A DNA stretch of 9,561 bases from Fusobacteriaceae bacterium (GCA_030625925.1 DAOUPY010000031.1:1-9561); one strand, 5' to 3'; shown: positions 1-7,690, counted from the first letter of the stretch. The notes: generated by a model from the sequence alone, not told the origin. A program made the numbers and translations.

Positions 1-909
1 TGAAACTTCAGCTACACTGACACCTTGAGTGTGAGCCATGAATCCTAAGATAGAGAATACTCCAATACCAGAGATTAGACTGAAACTACAGTTTCCTAAT
101 CCAGTCATAAAGGCATTGTTGACAATATCTGACTTTTTAGGCAGATAACTTGCGTAAGCATACATGATAGCAAAACAAATACTAAGAGAGAAAAAGATCT
201 GTCCATATGCAGCTAACCATACCTGCGGATCAGTTAATTTAGAAAAATCAGGTTTGAAGAAATAATCTAAACCATCCATAGCACCAGGAAGGGTAACTCC
301 TCTGATTACAATAACTAATAATGACACAATTAAAAGGGGCATAAAGATCTTATTTGCTTTTTCTAATCCATTTTTTACACCTAATCTAAGAACACTATAG
401 TTGATCCCCCATACTAGTAGTAGTGGAGCTGCGACTTTAAGATTCAATCCACCTAAACTTGTACCTAAGTTACCAAAAGTACTAGGAGCATCTCCTAATT
501 TTAAATACTCACCGAATAAAAATGCCTTTGGATCTGTACCCCATGCACCTGTGAAAGCAAAGAAAAGATAACTAAATGACCAGGCGATAATAACAACATA
601 ATATGTAGTTATAAAAAACGCGATAAGTGTTTGAAACCATCCAATAGCTTCATATTTTTTATTTAATTTTGCAAAAACTCCAGGAGCACTGGAACGGATC
701 TTGTGTCCCATGGCAAATTCTAAAATCAATAATGGTATACCTGCTGTAAATAGTGCAACTAGATAAGGGATTAAAAATGCTCCTCCTCCATTACTTGCAG
801 CTACATATGGAAATCTCCAAATATTACCTAATCCAATAGCCGAACCTATAGCAGCTAAGATAAATCCTGAACGAGAGCCCCACTGGCCTCTATTTTCTTC
901 CTTACTCAT
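1..909 (-). CDS. Sodium-dependent transporter, neurotransmitter:sodium symporter (NSS/SNF) family, partial (C-terminus outside window)
   Basis: Inner-membrane symporter expected to use the sodium gradient to import an amino acid or related compound; the substrate cannot be read from sequence. Translation from 909 gives 303 residues open to the left edge, against roughly 440-500 for bacterial members, so about a third is missing. The signature GSAIGLGNIWRFPY lies at residues 22-35 (unwound TM1, sodium and substrate site; N29 corresponds to LeuT N27), then NGGGAFLIPY at 40-49 (start of TM2), TTYYVVIIAW at 101-110 (TM3; Y104 corresponds to LeuT Y108) and GQIFFSLSICFAIMYAYASY at 236-255 (TM6). 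About seven membrane segments are visible. In TM6 the LeuT G-F-G is C245-F246-A247, so substrate preference may differ from LeuT. The ATG at 909 lies 10 nt after a GGA in a GGGGA sequence; ATG 915, in frame and two codons earlier, is an alternative. It is divergent from the rimP operon with no functional link. Fusobacterium Tyt1, a tyrosine transporter, belongs to this family. Confidence 0.95.
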   Translation of the reverse strand, partial: MSKEENRGQWGSRSGFILAAIGSAIGLGNIWRFPYVAASNGGGAFLIPYLVALFTAGIPLLILEFAMGHKIRSSAPGVFAKLNKKYEAIGWFQTLIAFFITTYYVVIIAWSFSYLFFAFTGAWGTDPKAFLFGEYLKLGDAPSTFGNLGTSLGGLNLKVAAPLLLVWGINYSVLRLGVKNGLEKANKIFMPLLIVSLLVIVIRGVTLPGAMDGLDYFFKPDFSKLTDPQVWLAAYGQIFFSLSICFAIMYAYASYLPKKSDIVNNAFMTGLGNCSFSLISGIGVFSILGFMAHTQGVSVAEVS

Positions 910-1048
910 AAACATCACATCCCCAATTTTTTTAATAGAATAAAATTTAATGAAAACCATCATTATTATATACTATTTTTTAACATTTCAGTACTAATTT
1001 TCTAAACATTTCTTTGAAACTAATAAAGTAAATAACTTTCTTATTAGA

Positions 1049-1076
1049 AGTATATACTATATTTTTAATATGTCAA
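1049..1076 (-). promoter_or_regulatory. Sigma-70-type promoter for the NSS transporter gene
   Basis: Reading leftward on the minus strand there is a perfect -35 TTGACA (complement of 1071-1076), a 16-nt spacer and a -10 TATACT (complement of 1049-1054, five of six consensus bases). Transcription would begin near 1041, leaving an AT-rich leader of about 130 nt before the start at 909. A second TATAAT lies closer to the gene, in the complement of roughly 966-975, but has no good -35. Confidence 0.7.
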
Positions 1077-1263
1077 TACCAAAAAACTAATTCATTTTTT
1101 CACATGGCCGAAAAGAGTTAAAAAGGTGCATTAAAAGTACATAAGATTTAAAAGATTAAAATGATAAAAATATATGAAAATTAAATTAAATTGGATTGAA
1201 AAAAAACAAATAATTTTGAATGAGTTTTATGCCAAATTATTCCTAGAAAAAGAAGAAGATATC
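1077..1263. other. AT-rich divergent intergenic segment, no gene seen
   Basis: Together with its flanks, this stretch between the two promoters belongs to a 467-nt gene-free region (910-1376). It is A-rich on the plus strand. The only ORF of note is 1174-1296 (40 codons), which has no ribosome binding site and runs through the rimP promoter, so I do not call it a gene. I found no tRNA-like fold, tandem repeat or strong operator-like palindrome in it. Confidence 0.6.
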
Positions 1264-1292
1264 TTGCTATTTTATGTTATTTATGTTAAAAT
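1264..1292 (+). promoter_or_regulatory. Extended -10 promoter for the rimP-recJ operon
   Basis: A -35-like TTGCTA (1264-1269) and a -10 TAAAAT (1287-1292, five of six) are separated by 17 nt, and TG at 1284-1285 sits one base upstream of the -10, giving an extended -10. Transcription would start near 1299, leaving a leader of about 78 nt that contains the hairpin at 1322-1349. No comparable promoter was noticed inside the operon. Confidence 0.65.
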
Positions 1293-1316
1293 CTAGGAAA
1301 GAATTAAATAAATAAT

Positions 1317-1349
1317 AAAGGAGGGAGAGAGCTGAGAGGTTCTCTCCCT
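1317..1349 (+). promoter_or_regulatory. rimP leader: unpartnered Shine-Dalgarno sequence and strong hairpin
   Basis: AAAGGAGG at 1317-1324 is a perfect Shine-Dalgarno match with no ATG, GTG or TTG at a usable distance. It overlaps the 5' arm of a hairpin in which AGGGAGAGA (1322-1330) pairs perfectly with TCTCTCCCT (1341-1349). Inside this, G1331-U1340, C1332-G1339 and U1333-G1338 can extend the stem to close on a GAGA tetraloop (1334-1337). It is not followed by a run of T, so it does not look like a standard terminator. TCTCTC at 1341-1346 could instead pair with the likely rimP ribosome binding site GAGAGG (1363-1368). The structure is read from sequence; a regulatory role is inference. 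Confidence 0.5.
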
Positions 1350-1376
1350 ATTTGTTACAAAAGAGAGGTGAAAAAT

Positions 1377-1862
1377 ATGGTAAAAAAAGTAGAGGAAAAG
1401 CTATTGGATAAAGTAGAAAAATTACTTCTTCCAGTATTGGAACCCATGGAATTGGAACTAGTTGACATGGAATATCTTCAAGATGGTGCTTATTGGTTTT
1501 TAAGAATATATCTTGAAAAAATCGGTGGTGAAATTACTTTGGATGAATGTGCCAAGGTAAGTAATGGTATTTCAGAAGATGTAGATAAAATGATAGAGGA
1601 CAAATTTTTCTTAGAGGTGTCTTCACCAGGTTTAGAAAGACCACTAAAAAAAGAGAAGGATTTTGTAAGGTTTGCCGGGGAAAAAATCAAAGTTATATTA
1701 AAACGTAAAGTTGAAGATTCTAGAAATTGGACTGGGAAATTAGAAAAATGTGAAGAATCTGTCGTTTATTTAAATACTGAGAAAAAAACCTTAGAAATTC
1801 CTTTTGAGGAAATAAAAAAAGCAAATATAGTTTTCGAATTTAAAGACAACAGAGATAAGTAG
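1377..1862 (+). CDS. rimP: Ribosome maturation factor RimP
   Basis: RimP binds the 30S subunit and assists assembly of its head region in the cytoplasm. The 161-residue product has the typical family length, with the N-terminal alpha/beta domain containing MELELVDMEY (24-33), the family motif VSSPGLERPL at 81-90, and a C-terminal Sm-like beta domain (about 92-155). I place the start at ATG 1377, 6 nt after AGGTG (1366-1370). An in-frame GTG at 1368 would add three residues but overlaps this ribosome binding site. First gene of the operon, under the 1264-1292 promoter. Its TAG stop overlaps the Shine-Dalgarno sequence of nusA, which suggests coupled translation. Confidence 0.93.
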   Translation: MVKKVEEKLLDKVEKLLLPVLEPMELELVDMEYLQDGAYWFLRIYLEKIGGEITLDECAKVSNGISEDVDKMIEDKFFLEVSSPGLERPLKKEKDFVRFAGEKIKVILKRKVEDSRNWTGKLEKCEESVVYLNTEKKTLEIPFEEIKKANIVFEFKDNRDK

Positions 1863-1872
1863 GAGGTCAAAC

Positions 1873-2997
1873 GTGACGAAAAAAGATTTTAAAATTTTCT
1901 TAGAAGCTTTAGATGAGTTAGAAAAGGAAAAAGGGATTAGTAAAGAAGATTTAATAGACACAATAGAGCAAGCTATCCTTGCAGCATACAAAAAAAATTA
2001 TGGTGAATACGATAATTTATCAGTAAGAATAGATGAAAAGAAAGCAAAAATAATTATTTTTGTTCCAAAAACAGTGGTAACAAATGTTGAAGATGACGAG
2101 TTAGAAATAGAGCTGTCTGAAGCTCAGATGATACCAGGAAAGAAAAGATCAAAAATAGGTGACACAGTAGAGATCGAAGAAAACTGTGAAGAATTCAAGA
2201 GAAATGCTATCCAAAACGGAAAACAAATCGTTATCCAAAAAGTAAGGGAAGCAGAAAGACAACATCTATACGATAACTTCAAAGAAAATGAGCATGAGAT
2301 GTTAAACGGTATCATCAGAAGGATAGATGAAAGAAGAAATATTCATATTGAATTTGACATGAAGGAAGCCGTATTAACTATACAAGAGCAGTCACCTGCT
2401 GACCTATATAGAGTTGGAGACAGACTTAAGGTCTATGTATCTGAAGTTGAAAAAACAAACAAATATCCTAAGATAATAATCTCTAGAAAACATGACGATT
2501 TCTTAAGAAAATTATTTGAACTAGAAGTTCCTGAAATTGAAGAAGGAATAATAGTATTAAAATCAGTAGTAAGAGAAGCCGGATCAAGAGCTAAGGTAGC
2601 AGTATATTCTGATAATACAGATATAGATACTGTAGGAGCTTGTATCGGTCAAAGAGGGCTTAGAATCAAGAATATAGTTACTGAACTTAATGGTGAGAAA
2701 ATAGATATAATCGAATGGAAAAAGGATAAAAAAGAGTTTGTTAAGGCAGCTCTTAGCCCGGCTAAAGTAGAGTCTGTAGAAATATTAGACGACGATGAAA
2801 CAGCAAGAGTAATAGTAGAAAAAAGTCAGCTATCTCTTGCAATCGGTAAAGCAGGTCAAAACGCAAGATTGGCAGCTAAATTGACAGGAATGAGAGTCGA
2901 TATCAAAACTCTTGAAGATCTAGAAACAGCTAAAGAAGAAGTAAAATTATCTAAGGAGTTTTCTTTAGATGAAACAGTTGAGGGAGAAAATGAATAG
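1873..2997 (+). CDS. nusA: Transcription termination/antitermination factor NusA
   Basis: NusA binds RNA polymerase and nascent RNA, and modulates pausing, intrinsic termination and antitermination, including at rRNA operons. The 374-residue product has an N-terminal polymerase-binding domain (about 1-130), an S1 RNA-binding domain (about 140-205) and two KH domains with GxxG loops GQRG at 259-262 and GKAG at 325-328. It ends in a short acidic tail and lacks the long acidic repeats of Escherichia coli NusA (495 residues), like the shorter forms in Gram-positive bacteria. The start is GTG 1873, 6 nt after AGGAGG (1861-1866). The next gene begins inside its 3' end, overlapping by 8 nt. Confidence 0.97.
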   Translation: MTKKDFKIFLEALDELEKEKGISKEDLIDTIEQAILAAYKKNYGEYDNLSVRIDEKKAKIIIFVPKTVVTNVEDDELEIELSEAQMIPGKKRSKIGDTVEIEENCEEFKRNAIQNGKQIVIQKVREAERQHLYDNFKENEHEMLNGIIRRIDERRNIHIEFDMKEAVLTIQEQSPADLYRVGDRLKVYVSEVEKTNKYPKIIISRKHDDFLRKLFELEVPEIEEGIIVLKSVVREAGSRAKVAVYSDNTDIDTVGACIGQRGLRIKNIVTELNGEKIDIIEWKKDKKEFVKAALSPAKVESVEILDDDETARVIVEKSQLSLAIGKAGQNARLAAKLTGMRVDIKTLEDLETAKEEVKLSKEFSLDETVEGENE

Positions 2998-3508
2998 TAC
3001 TCCTACTAGAACTTGTCTTGTATGCAGGGAAAGCAAAGATAAAAGTGAACTTTTTAGAATTGTAGAAATAGACGGTCAATATGTGTTTGATGTAAATCAA
3101 ACAATGCAGGCAAGGGGTACATATGTATGCAAAACCCATGAATGCATAAAGAGACTATCTAAAAATAAAAAAATAAACCTGTCAAACGAAGACCTGTATA
3201 AGATGGCTGTAACAGTAAAAAAAGCTCAAAAGGATTATTTGAGTTTGTTGACAACTATGAAACGTTCTGAATTTTTAAGTTTTGGGATCAACATGGTTAC
3301 AGAGGATATAAAAAGGATACATTTTTTAATAATTGCTGAAGATATCAGTGAAAAAAATGATAAAAGAATTATGAGATTAGCACGAGAGAATAATATAAAA
3401 TACATTCATTACGGATCAAAGGTGCAGTTAGGTGCTATCTTTGATAAACCTGAGGTAAATCTAATAGGTATTAAAAGTAAGAAGGTAGCTCGTGGTATGA
3501 CTGAATAG
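2990..3508 (+). CDS. Fused YlxR (DUF448/RnpM-like) and YlxQ (L7Ae-family) RNA-binding protein
   Basis: A 172-residue protein with two RNA-binding modules that are adjacent separate genes (ylxR, ylxQ) between nusA and infB in Bacillus. Residues 1-75 are YlxR-like: RTCLVCRESK (7-16), ARGTYVC (41-47, where many homologs have GRGAYVC) and C52; C9, C12, C47 and C52 could form a metal site, but I cannot show that. Residues about 78-168 are L7Ae/L30e-like: FLSFGINMV (95-103), HFLIIAEDIS (111-120), YGSKVQLGAIF (141-151). The YlxR family (RnpM) is reported to bind and modulate RNase P in Bacillus subtilis; L7Ae-type proteins commonly bind kink-turn RNA. I prefer ATG 2990, just after a GAGGG/AGGGAG ribosome binding site. 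An in-frame ATG at 2969 would add seven residues and overlap nusA further. There is one reading frame with no stop between the modules, so this is a true fusion in the sequence. Confidence 0.88.
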   Translation: MNSTPTRTCLVCRESKDKSELFRIVEIDGQYVFDVNQTMQARGTYVCKTHECIKRLSKNKKINLSNEDLYKMAVTVKKAQKDYLSLLTTMKRSEFLSFGINMVTEDIKRIHFLIIAEDISEKNDKRIMRLARENNIKYIHYGSKVQLGAIFDKPEVNLIGIKSKKVARGMTE

Positions 3509-3524
3509 ATACTAGGAGGTATAT

Positions 3525-5627
3525 ATGAAAATAAGAGTACATGAATTGGCGAAAAAATATAATAAATCAAATAAAGAGTTCTTAGATACATTACATGAAT
3601 TAGGGTTAGAGGTGAGTTCGCACCTTTCTGGTCTTACAGATGAGCAGGTAACTCTGGTTACAGATCATTTTGAAGGTGGAAATGCCGAAGAATCAAAAGA
3701 TACAAAGAAGAAAAAAAAGAAAACAACTAAGGTAAAAGAAAAGAAAGAAAAAGTTGTTAAAGAGAAGAAAGAAAAGAAGAAAAAAGGTAAAAGAAATGAA
3801 TTTACCATGAATAAAACAGAAGAAGTAGAAAATGAAGTTATCGAAGAAGATGGAGTGAAACTAATAAAGATCAGAGGTGAAATTACATTAGGTAACTTCG
3901 CTGAGAAATTAGGAGTAAATGCTTCTGAACTTATTAAAAAGTTATTCTTAACAGGTCAAATGTTAACTATCAACAGTGTTATAGATATGGAATTAGCTGA
4001 AGAATTAGCTGACGATTATGATGCTATGGTGGAACTGGAAGAAGTAGAAGAAATGGCATTTGGAGATAAATTTAACTTAGAGTCAATAGATAAAGAATCT
4101 GACCTTATAGAGAGAGCTCCAATCATTACTATCATGGGGCATGTAGACCATGGAAAGACTTCATTACTGGATGCTATTAGAGAAGCTAATGTAGCAGACG
4201 GAGAAGCTGGTGGAATCACTCAAAAGATTGGTGCCTACCAAGTAATAAAAGATGGAAAGAAGATATCTTTCGTAGATACTCCAGGACATGAGGCGTTTAC
4301 AGAGATGAGAGCAAGAGGAGCACAAGTTACTGATATAGCAATATTAGTAGTAGCAGCAGATGACGGTGTAATGCCGCAAACTGTAGAAGCGATAGCCCAT
4401 GCAAAATCAGCTAACGTACCTATCATAATTGCAGTAAACAAGATAGATAAAGACGGAGCAGATCCATCTAAAGTTAAAAATGAACTGATGGAACATGGAT
4501 TGGTACCAGTTGAGTGGGGTGGAGATGTAGAATTCATCGAAATTTCTGCTAAATTTAGACAAAACTTAGAAGGAATCTTAGATACCATCTTAATCACAGC
4601 AGAGATGTTAGAATTAAAAGGTAATCCAAAGAAAAGAGCAAAAGGTGTAGTTATGGAATCTAGATTAGATCCAAAAGTAGGACCAATTGCCGACATTTTA
4701 GTACAAGAGGGAACTCTTAAAGTTGGAGATATCATTGTAGCTGGAGAAGCTTATGGTAAAGTAAGAGCATTACTTAATGATAAAGGTGAAAAAGCTTCAG
4801 TTGCTTCACTATCTCAACCAGCTGAAGTTATAGGATTTAACATAGTTCCAGAAGCTGGAGACGTAATGTATGTAGTTCAAAATGAACAACATGCTAGAAG
4901 AATCGTAGAAGAAGTTGAAAAAGACAGAAAATTAAATAATCAAAATAAGAAAAAACATATCTCTTTAGAAGTTTTATCTCAACATATGGATGATATTAAC
5001 TTAAAGGAATTAAACCTTATTATAAGAGCTGACTCAAAAGGTTCTGTTCAAGCTCTTAAAGAATCATTAAATAAATTATCTACATCAGAAGTAGCAGTAA
5101 ATGTTATCCAAGCTACATCTGGAGCAATATCTGAAAGTGATATTAGATTAGCAGAAGCATCAGATGCAATCATCCTTGGATTTAACGTAAGACCTACTAC
5201 AAAAGCTATGAGAGATGCAGATAAAGCTGGTGTAGAGATCAGAACTTCTAGTATCATCTATCAAATTGTAGAAGATATAGAAAAAGCTTTATCAGGAATG
5301 TTAGATCCTGAATATAAAGAAGTTTACTTAGGAAGAATCGAGATTAAAAAAGTATTTAAAGTATCTAAAATTGGAAATATAGCTGGTTGTTATGTTGAAG
5401 ATGGAAAGATCTATGCTGACTCAAAAATCAGAATCCTTAGAAATGGTGTAATGGTATACGATGGAGAATTAGCTTCATTAAAGAGATATCAAGACGATGC
5501 TAAAGAAGTTATCGTAGGTCAAGAATGTGGATTAAATATCAAGAACTTTAATGATATTAAAGAGGGAGATACTGTAGAAGCATACAAAATCGATGAAATC
5601 CAAAGAACACTGAAAGATGTGAAATAA
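3525..5627 (+). CDS. infB: Translation initiation factor IF-2
   Basis: GTPase that brings initiator fMet-tRNA to the 30S subunit and promotes 50S joining. The product has 700 residues. It begins with an IF2_N module (1-50), followed by a highly basic linker (61-90, 19 of 30 residues Lys) and a second IF2_N-like module (about 112-165). The G domain follows: G1 GHVDHGKT 205-212, G3 DTPGHE 251-256, G4 NKID 305-308 and G5 SAK 341-343. Domains II, III and the fMet-tRNA-binding domain IV make up the rest. All nucleotide-binding motifs are intact. It is shorter than E. coli IF2 (890 residues), mainly in the N-terminal region. ATG 3525 lies 4 nt after AGGAGGT (3514-3520). The gene sits 16 nt after the ylxR-ylxQ fusion and 2 nt before rbfA. 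Confidence 0.98.
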   Translation: MKIRVHELAKKYNKSNKEFLDTLHELGLEVSSHLSGLTDEQVTLVTDHFEGGNAEESKDTKKKKKKTTKVKEKKEKVVKEKKEKKKKGKRNEFTMNKTEEVENEVIEEDGVKLIKIRGEITLGNFAEKLGVNASELIKKLFLTGQMLTINSVIDMELAEELADDYDAMVELEEVEEMAFGDKFNLESIDKESDLIERAPIITIMGHVDHGKTSLLDAIREANVADGEAGGITQKIGAYQVIKDGKKISFVDTPGHEAFTEMRARGAQVTDIAILVVAADDGVMPQTVEAIAHAKSANVPIIIAVNKIDKDGADPSKVKNELMEHGLVPVEWGGDVEFIEISAKFRQNLEGILDTILITAEMLELKGNPKKRAKGVVMESRLDPKVGPIADILVQEGTLKVGDIIVAGEAYGKVRALLNDKGEKASVASLSQPAEVIGFNIVPEAGDVMYVVQNEQHARRIVEEVEKDRKLNNQNKKKHISLEVLSQHMDDINLKELNLIIRADSKGSVQALKESLNKLSTSEVAVNVIQATSGAISESDIRLAEASDAIILGFNVRPTTKAMRDADKAGVEIRTSSIIYQIVEDIEKALSGMLDPEYKEVYLGRIEIKKVFKVSKIGNIAGCYVEDGKIYADSKIRILRNGVMVYDGELASLKRYQDDAKEVIVGQECGLNIKNFNDIKEGDTVEAYKIDEIQRTLKDVK

Positions 5628-5629
5628 TT

Positions 5630-5983
5630 ATGAGAAAACAAAGATTATTAGGTATCGAAAAGCAAATGACAAGAATAATATCTACTGCTTTATTTATGGA
5701 AGTTAAAAATCCAAAAATTCAGGGAATGGTATCGGTAACTAAGATAGATGTAACTCAAGATTTGAGATATGCAGATGTGTTTTTTAGTGTATTGTCAGTT
5801 GGAGATAATAAAGTAGATGAAGTTATGGTATTAGAAGGATTAAATGAGATCAGAAAATACTTAAGAAAAAGAGTATCTGAAGAAACTAACCTTAGATATG
5901 TACCAGAAATCAGAGTGTTTTTAGACGATACAGTAGCTAGAGCAATAAAAATATCTAACTTAATTGATAAAGTTAACAATTAG
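5630..5983 (+). CDS. rbfA: 30S ribosome-binding factor RbfA
   Basis: Single KH-fold protein that binds immature 30S particles, assists 16S rRNA 5'-end processing and is needed for growth in the cold in E. coli. The 117 residues are normal length and carry the family pattern: KNPKIQGMVSVTKIDVTQDL (26-45), LRYADVFFSV (45-54), IRKYLRKRV (74-82) and a P-E-I-R-V-F-L-D-D segment near 92-100. ATG 5630 is only 2 nt after the infB stop, and no clear Shine-Dalgarno sequence precedes it, unlike its neighbours. Translation probably depends on ribosomes finishing infB. Grouped with rimP, nusA and infB in many bacteria. Confidence 0.95.
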   Translation: MRKQRLLGIEKQMTRIISTALFMEVKNPKIQGMVSVTKIDVTQDLRYADVFFSVLSVGDNKVDEVMVLEGLNEIRKYLRKRVSEETNLRYVPEIRVFLDDTVARAIKISNLIDKVNN

Positions 5984-5994
5984 GAGGATATGGT

Positions 5995-7689
5995 ATGTAT
6001 TGGGAATATAATACATATGATGAATCCCAGGTGAAAGACAAAGTTGAGAAGCATAATTTATCCACAGAAGTGGTAAAACTCCTACTATCACGGGGAATTG
6101 ATTCCGATGACGATATCCAGAAATTTTTAAATGCAGGTGTAGAAGATCTAGAAGATCCATTTGATTTTGAGAGGATGGAGGAGGTCGTAGAAAAGATAAT
6201 CAGGGCTAGAAAAAATAACAATAAGGTATTCATCTACGGTGACTATGATGTAGATGGTATCACAGCCTCTGTTTATCTGACTATTGTCTTTAAACTCATC
6301 GGGATAGAAACCTCGTATTATATTCCAAATCGTATGGATGAAGGGTATGGTCTGAATAGGCAGGCAATAGATTATGTCAATGAAAGAAGTGGAAAGGTAA
6401 TCATAACAGTAGATACAGGAATTAATTCAGTAGAAGATTTTGAATATGCAAAATCCCTGGGTATCGAGGTTATCATTACCGATCATCATAAAATAATAAA
6501 AGATAAAAAAAATAAACTTTTAGTAATCAACCCTAAATTGAGTAAAGAATACAAATTTAAATATTTATCTGGTGCTGGAGTGGCCTTTAAGGTAGCTTGT
6601 GCTGTGTATAAGAAATTAGGTATCGATCCAAAAGATCTATATGAACATTTGGATATAGTAATGATCGGAACCATAGCAGATGTCATGCCTTTAACTGATG
6701 AAAATAGAGTTATAGTAAAAAATGGATTGATAGCTTTAAAAGATACTAAGATAAAGGGACTCAGGTCCCTCCTCAAGTATCTGAAGTTGTCACCTAAAGA
6801 TATCAGTACAACAGATATTAGCTTTTTTGTATCACCCTTATTAAATGCCTTGGGAAGGATTGGAAAATCAAGAACAGGAGCAGATTTCTTTTTAGAAGGA
6901 AATGACAATGAACTTTACTCTATTATAGAGGATATGAAGAAATCCAATAATAAAAGACGTATTCTAGAAAGAATAATTTTTAATGAGATTAATGATGAGG
7001 TTGAAAAAATAGAGGATAAAGATAGTTTGAAATATCTATTTTTAAAATCCCATGATTGGCACCCTGGTGTCATCGGAGTAGTTGCCAGCAGACTTTCTGT
7101 CAGGTATAATATTCCAGTGATCCTCATCTCATTGCAAAATAATTTTGGTAAGGCATCTTGTCGAAGTGTAGCAGGAATAAATATATTTAATATATTAAAT
7201 AACATCTCCAATACCTTGATTAGATTTGGAGGGCATGATTTGGCTGCTGGTTTTATAGTAGCTAAAGATCAATTAGAAGTAGTTGAAAAAGCTATTGCCA
7301 AAGGCATTGGAGAATCTACTCAAAAATACCAAAAAGATATCATAAAGATAGATTATAAGTATCCATTGGAGATGGTGGACGATAATTTCATAGGTGAACT
7401 TGCCAAAATGGCACCCTTTGGATCGGCCAATCCTTATCCATTGTTTGTAGATAGTGATCTCAAATTTGTCAGAGTGAAAAAATTTGGAGTTGAAGATAAA
7501 CATTTTAAAACTTTTTTAGAAAAAAATGGAAAACTTTATTCTGCTGTGGGATTCAACCTGGCTCATAAGATAGATGAGACAAATTATATGAATGAAACCT
7601 TTGAAATTGCATATTATCCAGAGAAAATCTGTTATAATAATAATAAAATCATTCAAATTAAGATAAAAGATATAAAGATTAATCAGTAG
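5995..7689 (+). CDS. recJ: Single-stranded-DNA-specific exonuclease RecJ
   Basis: DHH-superfamily 5'-3' exonuclease that degrades single-stranded DNA in recombination, base excision and mismatch repair, using divalent metal ions. The 564 residues are close to E. coli RecJ (577). Visible motifs are YGDYDVDGITAS (D83, D85, D87), VDTGINS around D140, TDHHK (DHH at 163-165) and IGTIADVMPL; the DHHA1 domain then has WHPGVIGVVASRL and RFGGHDLAAGF (GGH at 412-414). The C-terminal 120 or so residues fit the OB-fold domain. Catalytic residues appear complete. ATG 5995 lies 7 nt after AGGAGG (5982-5987), which overlaps the rbfA stop, so the gene is part of the operon. It is probably the last gene, since an 86-nt gap and a new ribosome binding site follow. 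Confidence 0.96.
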   Translation: MYWEYNTYDESQVKDKVEKHNLSTEVVKLLLSRGIDSDDDIQKFLNAGVEDLEDPFDFERMEEVVEKIIRARKNNNKVFIYGDYDVDGITASVYLTIVFKLIGIETSYYIPNRMDEGYGLNRQAIDYVNERSGKVIITVDTGINSVEDFEYAKSLGIEVIITDHHKIIKDKKNKLLVINPKLSKEYKFKYLSGAGVAFKVACAVYKKLGIDPKDLYEHLDIVMIGTIADVMPLTDENRVIVKNGLIALKDTKIKGLRSLLKYLKLSPKDISTTDISFFVSPLLNALGRIGKSRTGADFFLEGNDNELYSIIEDMKKSNNKRRILERIIFNEINDEVEKIEDKDSLKYLFLKSHDWHPGVIGVVASRLSVRYNIPVILISLQNNFGKASCRSVAGINIFNILNNISNTLIRFGGHDLAAGFIVAKDQLEVVEKAIAKGIGESTQKYQKDIIKIDYKYPLEMVDDNFIGELAKMAPFGSANPYPLFVDSDLKFVRVKKFGVEDKHFKTFLEKNGKLYSAVGFNLAHKIDETNYMNETFEIAYYPEKICYNNNKIIQIKIKDIKINQ

Positions 7690-7690
7690 A

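Noticed and set aside
1174..1296. A 40-codon plus-strand ORF (begins MKIKLNWIEK) upstream of rimP
   Set aside because: It has no ribosome binding site, is AT-driven low-complexity Lys/Ile/Leu sequence, and covers the rimP promoter. No family was recognised.
1368..1376. GTG 1368 as the rimP start
   Set aside because: This GTG overlaps the AGGTG ribosome binding site that fits ATG 1377 with 6-nt spacing, so ATG 1377 is the better start.
1332..1376. CTG-initiated N-terminal extension of rimP from the orphan Shine-Dalgarno sequence
   Set aside because: The frame is open from 1332 into rimP, but the extension would be translated through the hairpin and does not resemble known RimP N-termini. CTG starts are rare.
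2969..2989. ATG 2969 as the start of the YlxR-YlxQ gene
   Set aside because: The extra seven residues are not YlxR-like, the overlap with nusA would grow, and ATG 2990 has a proper GAGGG site just upstream.
3807..3809. Internal IF2 start (short IF2 form) at Met95 after the lysine-rich linker
   Set aside because: The nearest AAGG is about 19 nt upstream, too far for a ribosome binding site.
4235..4735. Long antisense ORF (166 codons) opposite infB
   Set aside because: It is a shadow of the strongly biased infB codons. It has no ribosome binding site or recognisable domain, and infB is unambiguous here. The other antisense ORFs across the operon were rejected for the same reason.
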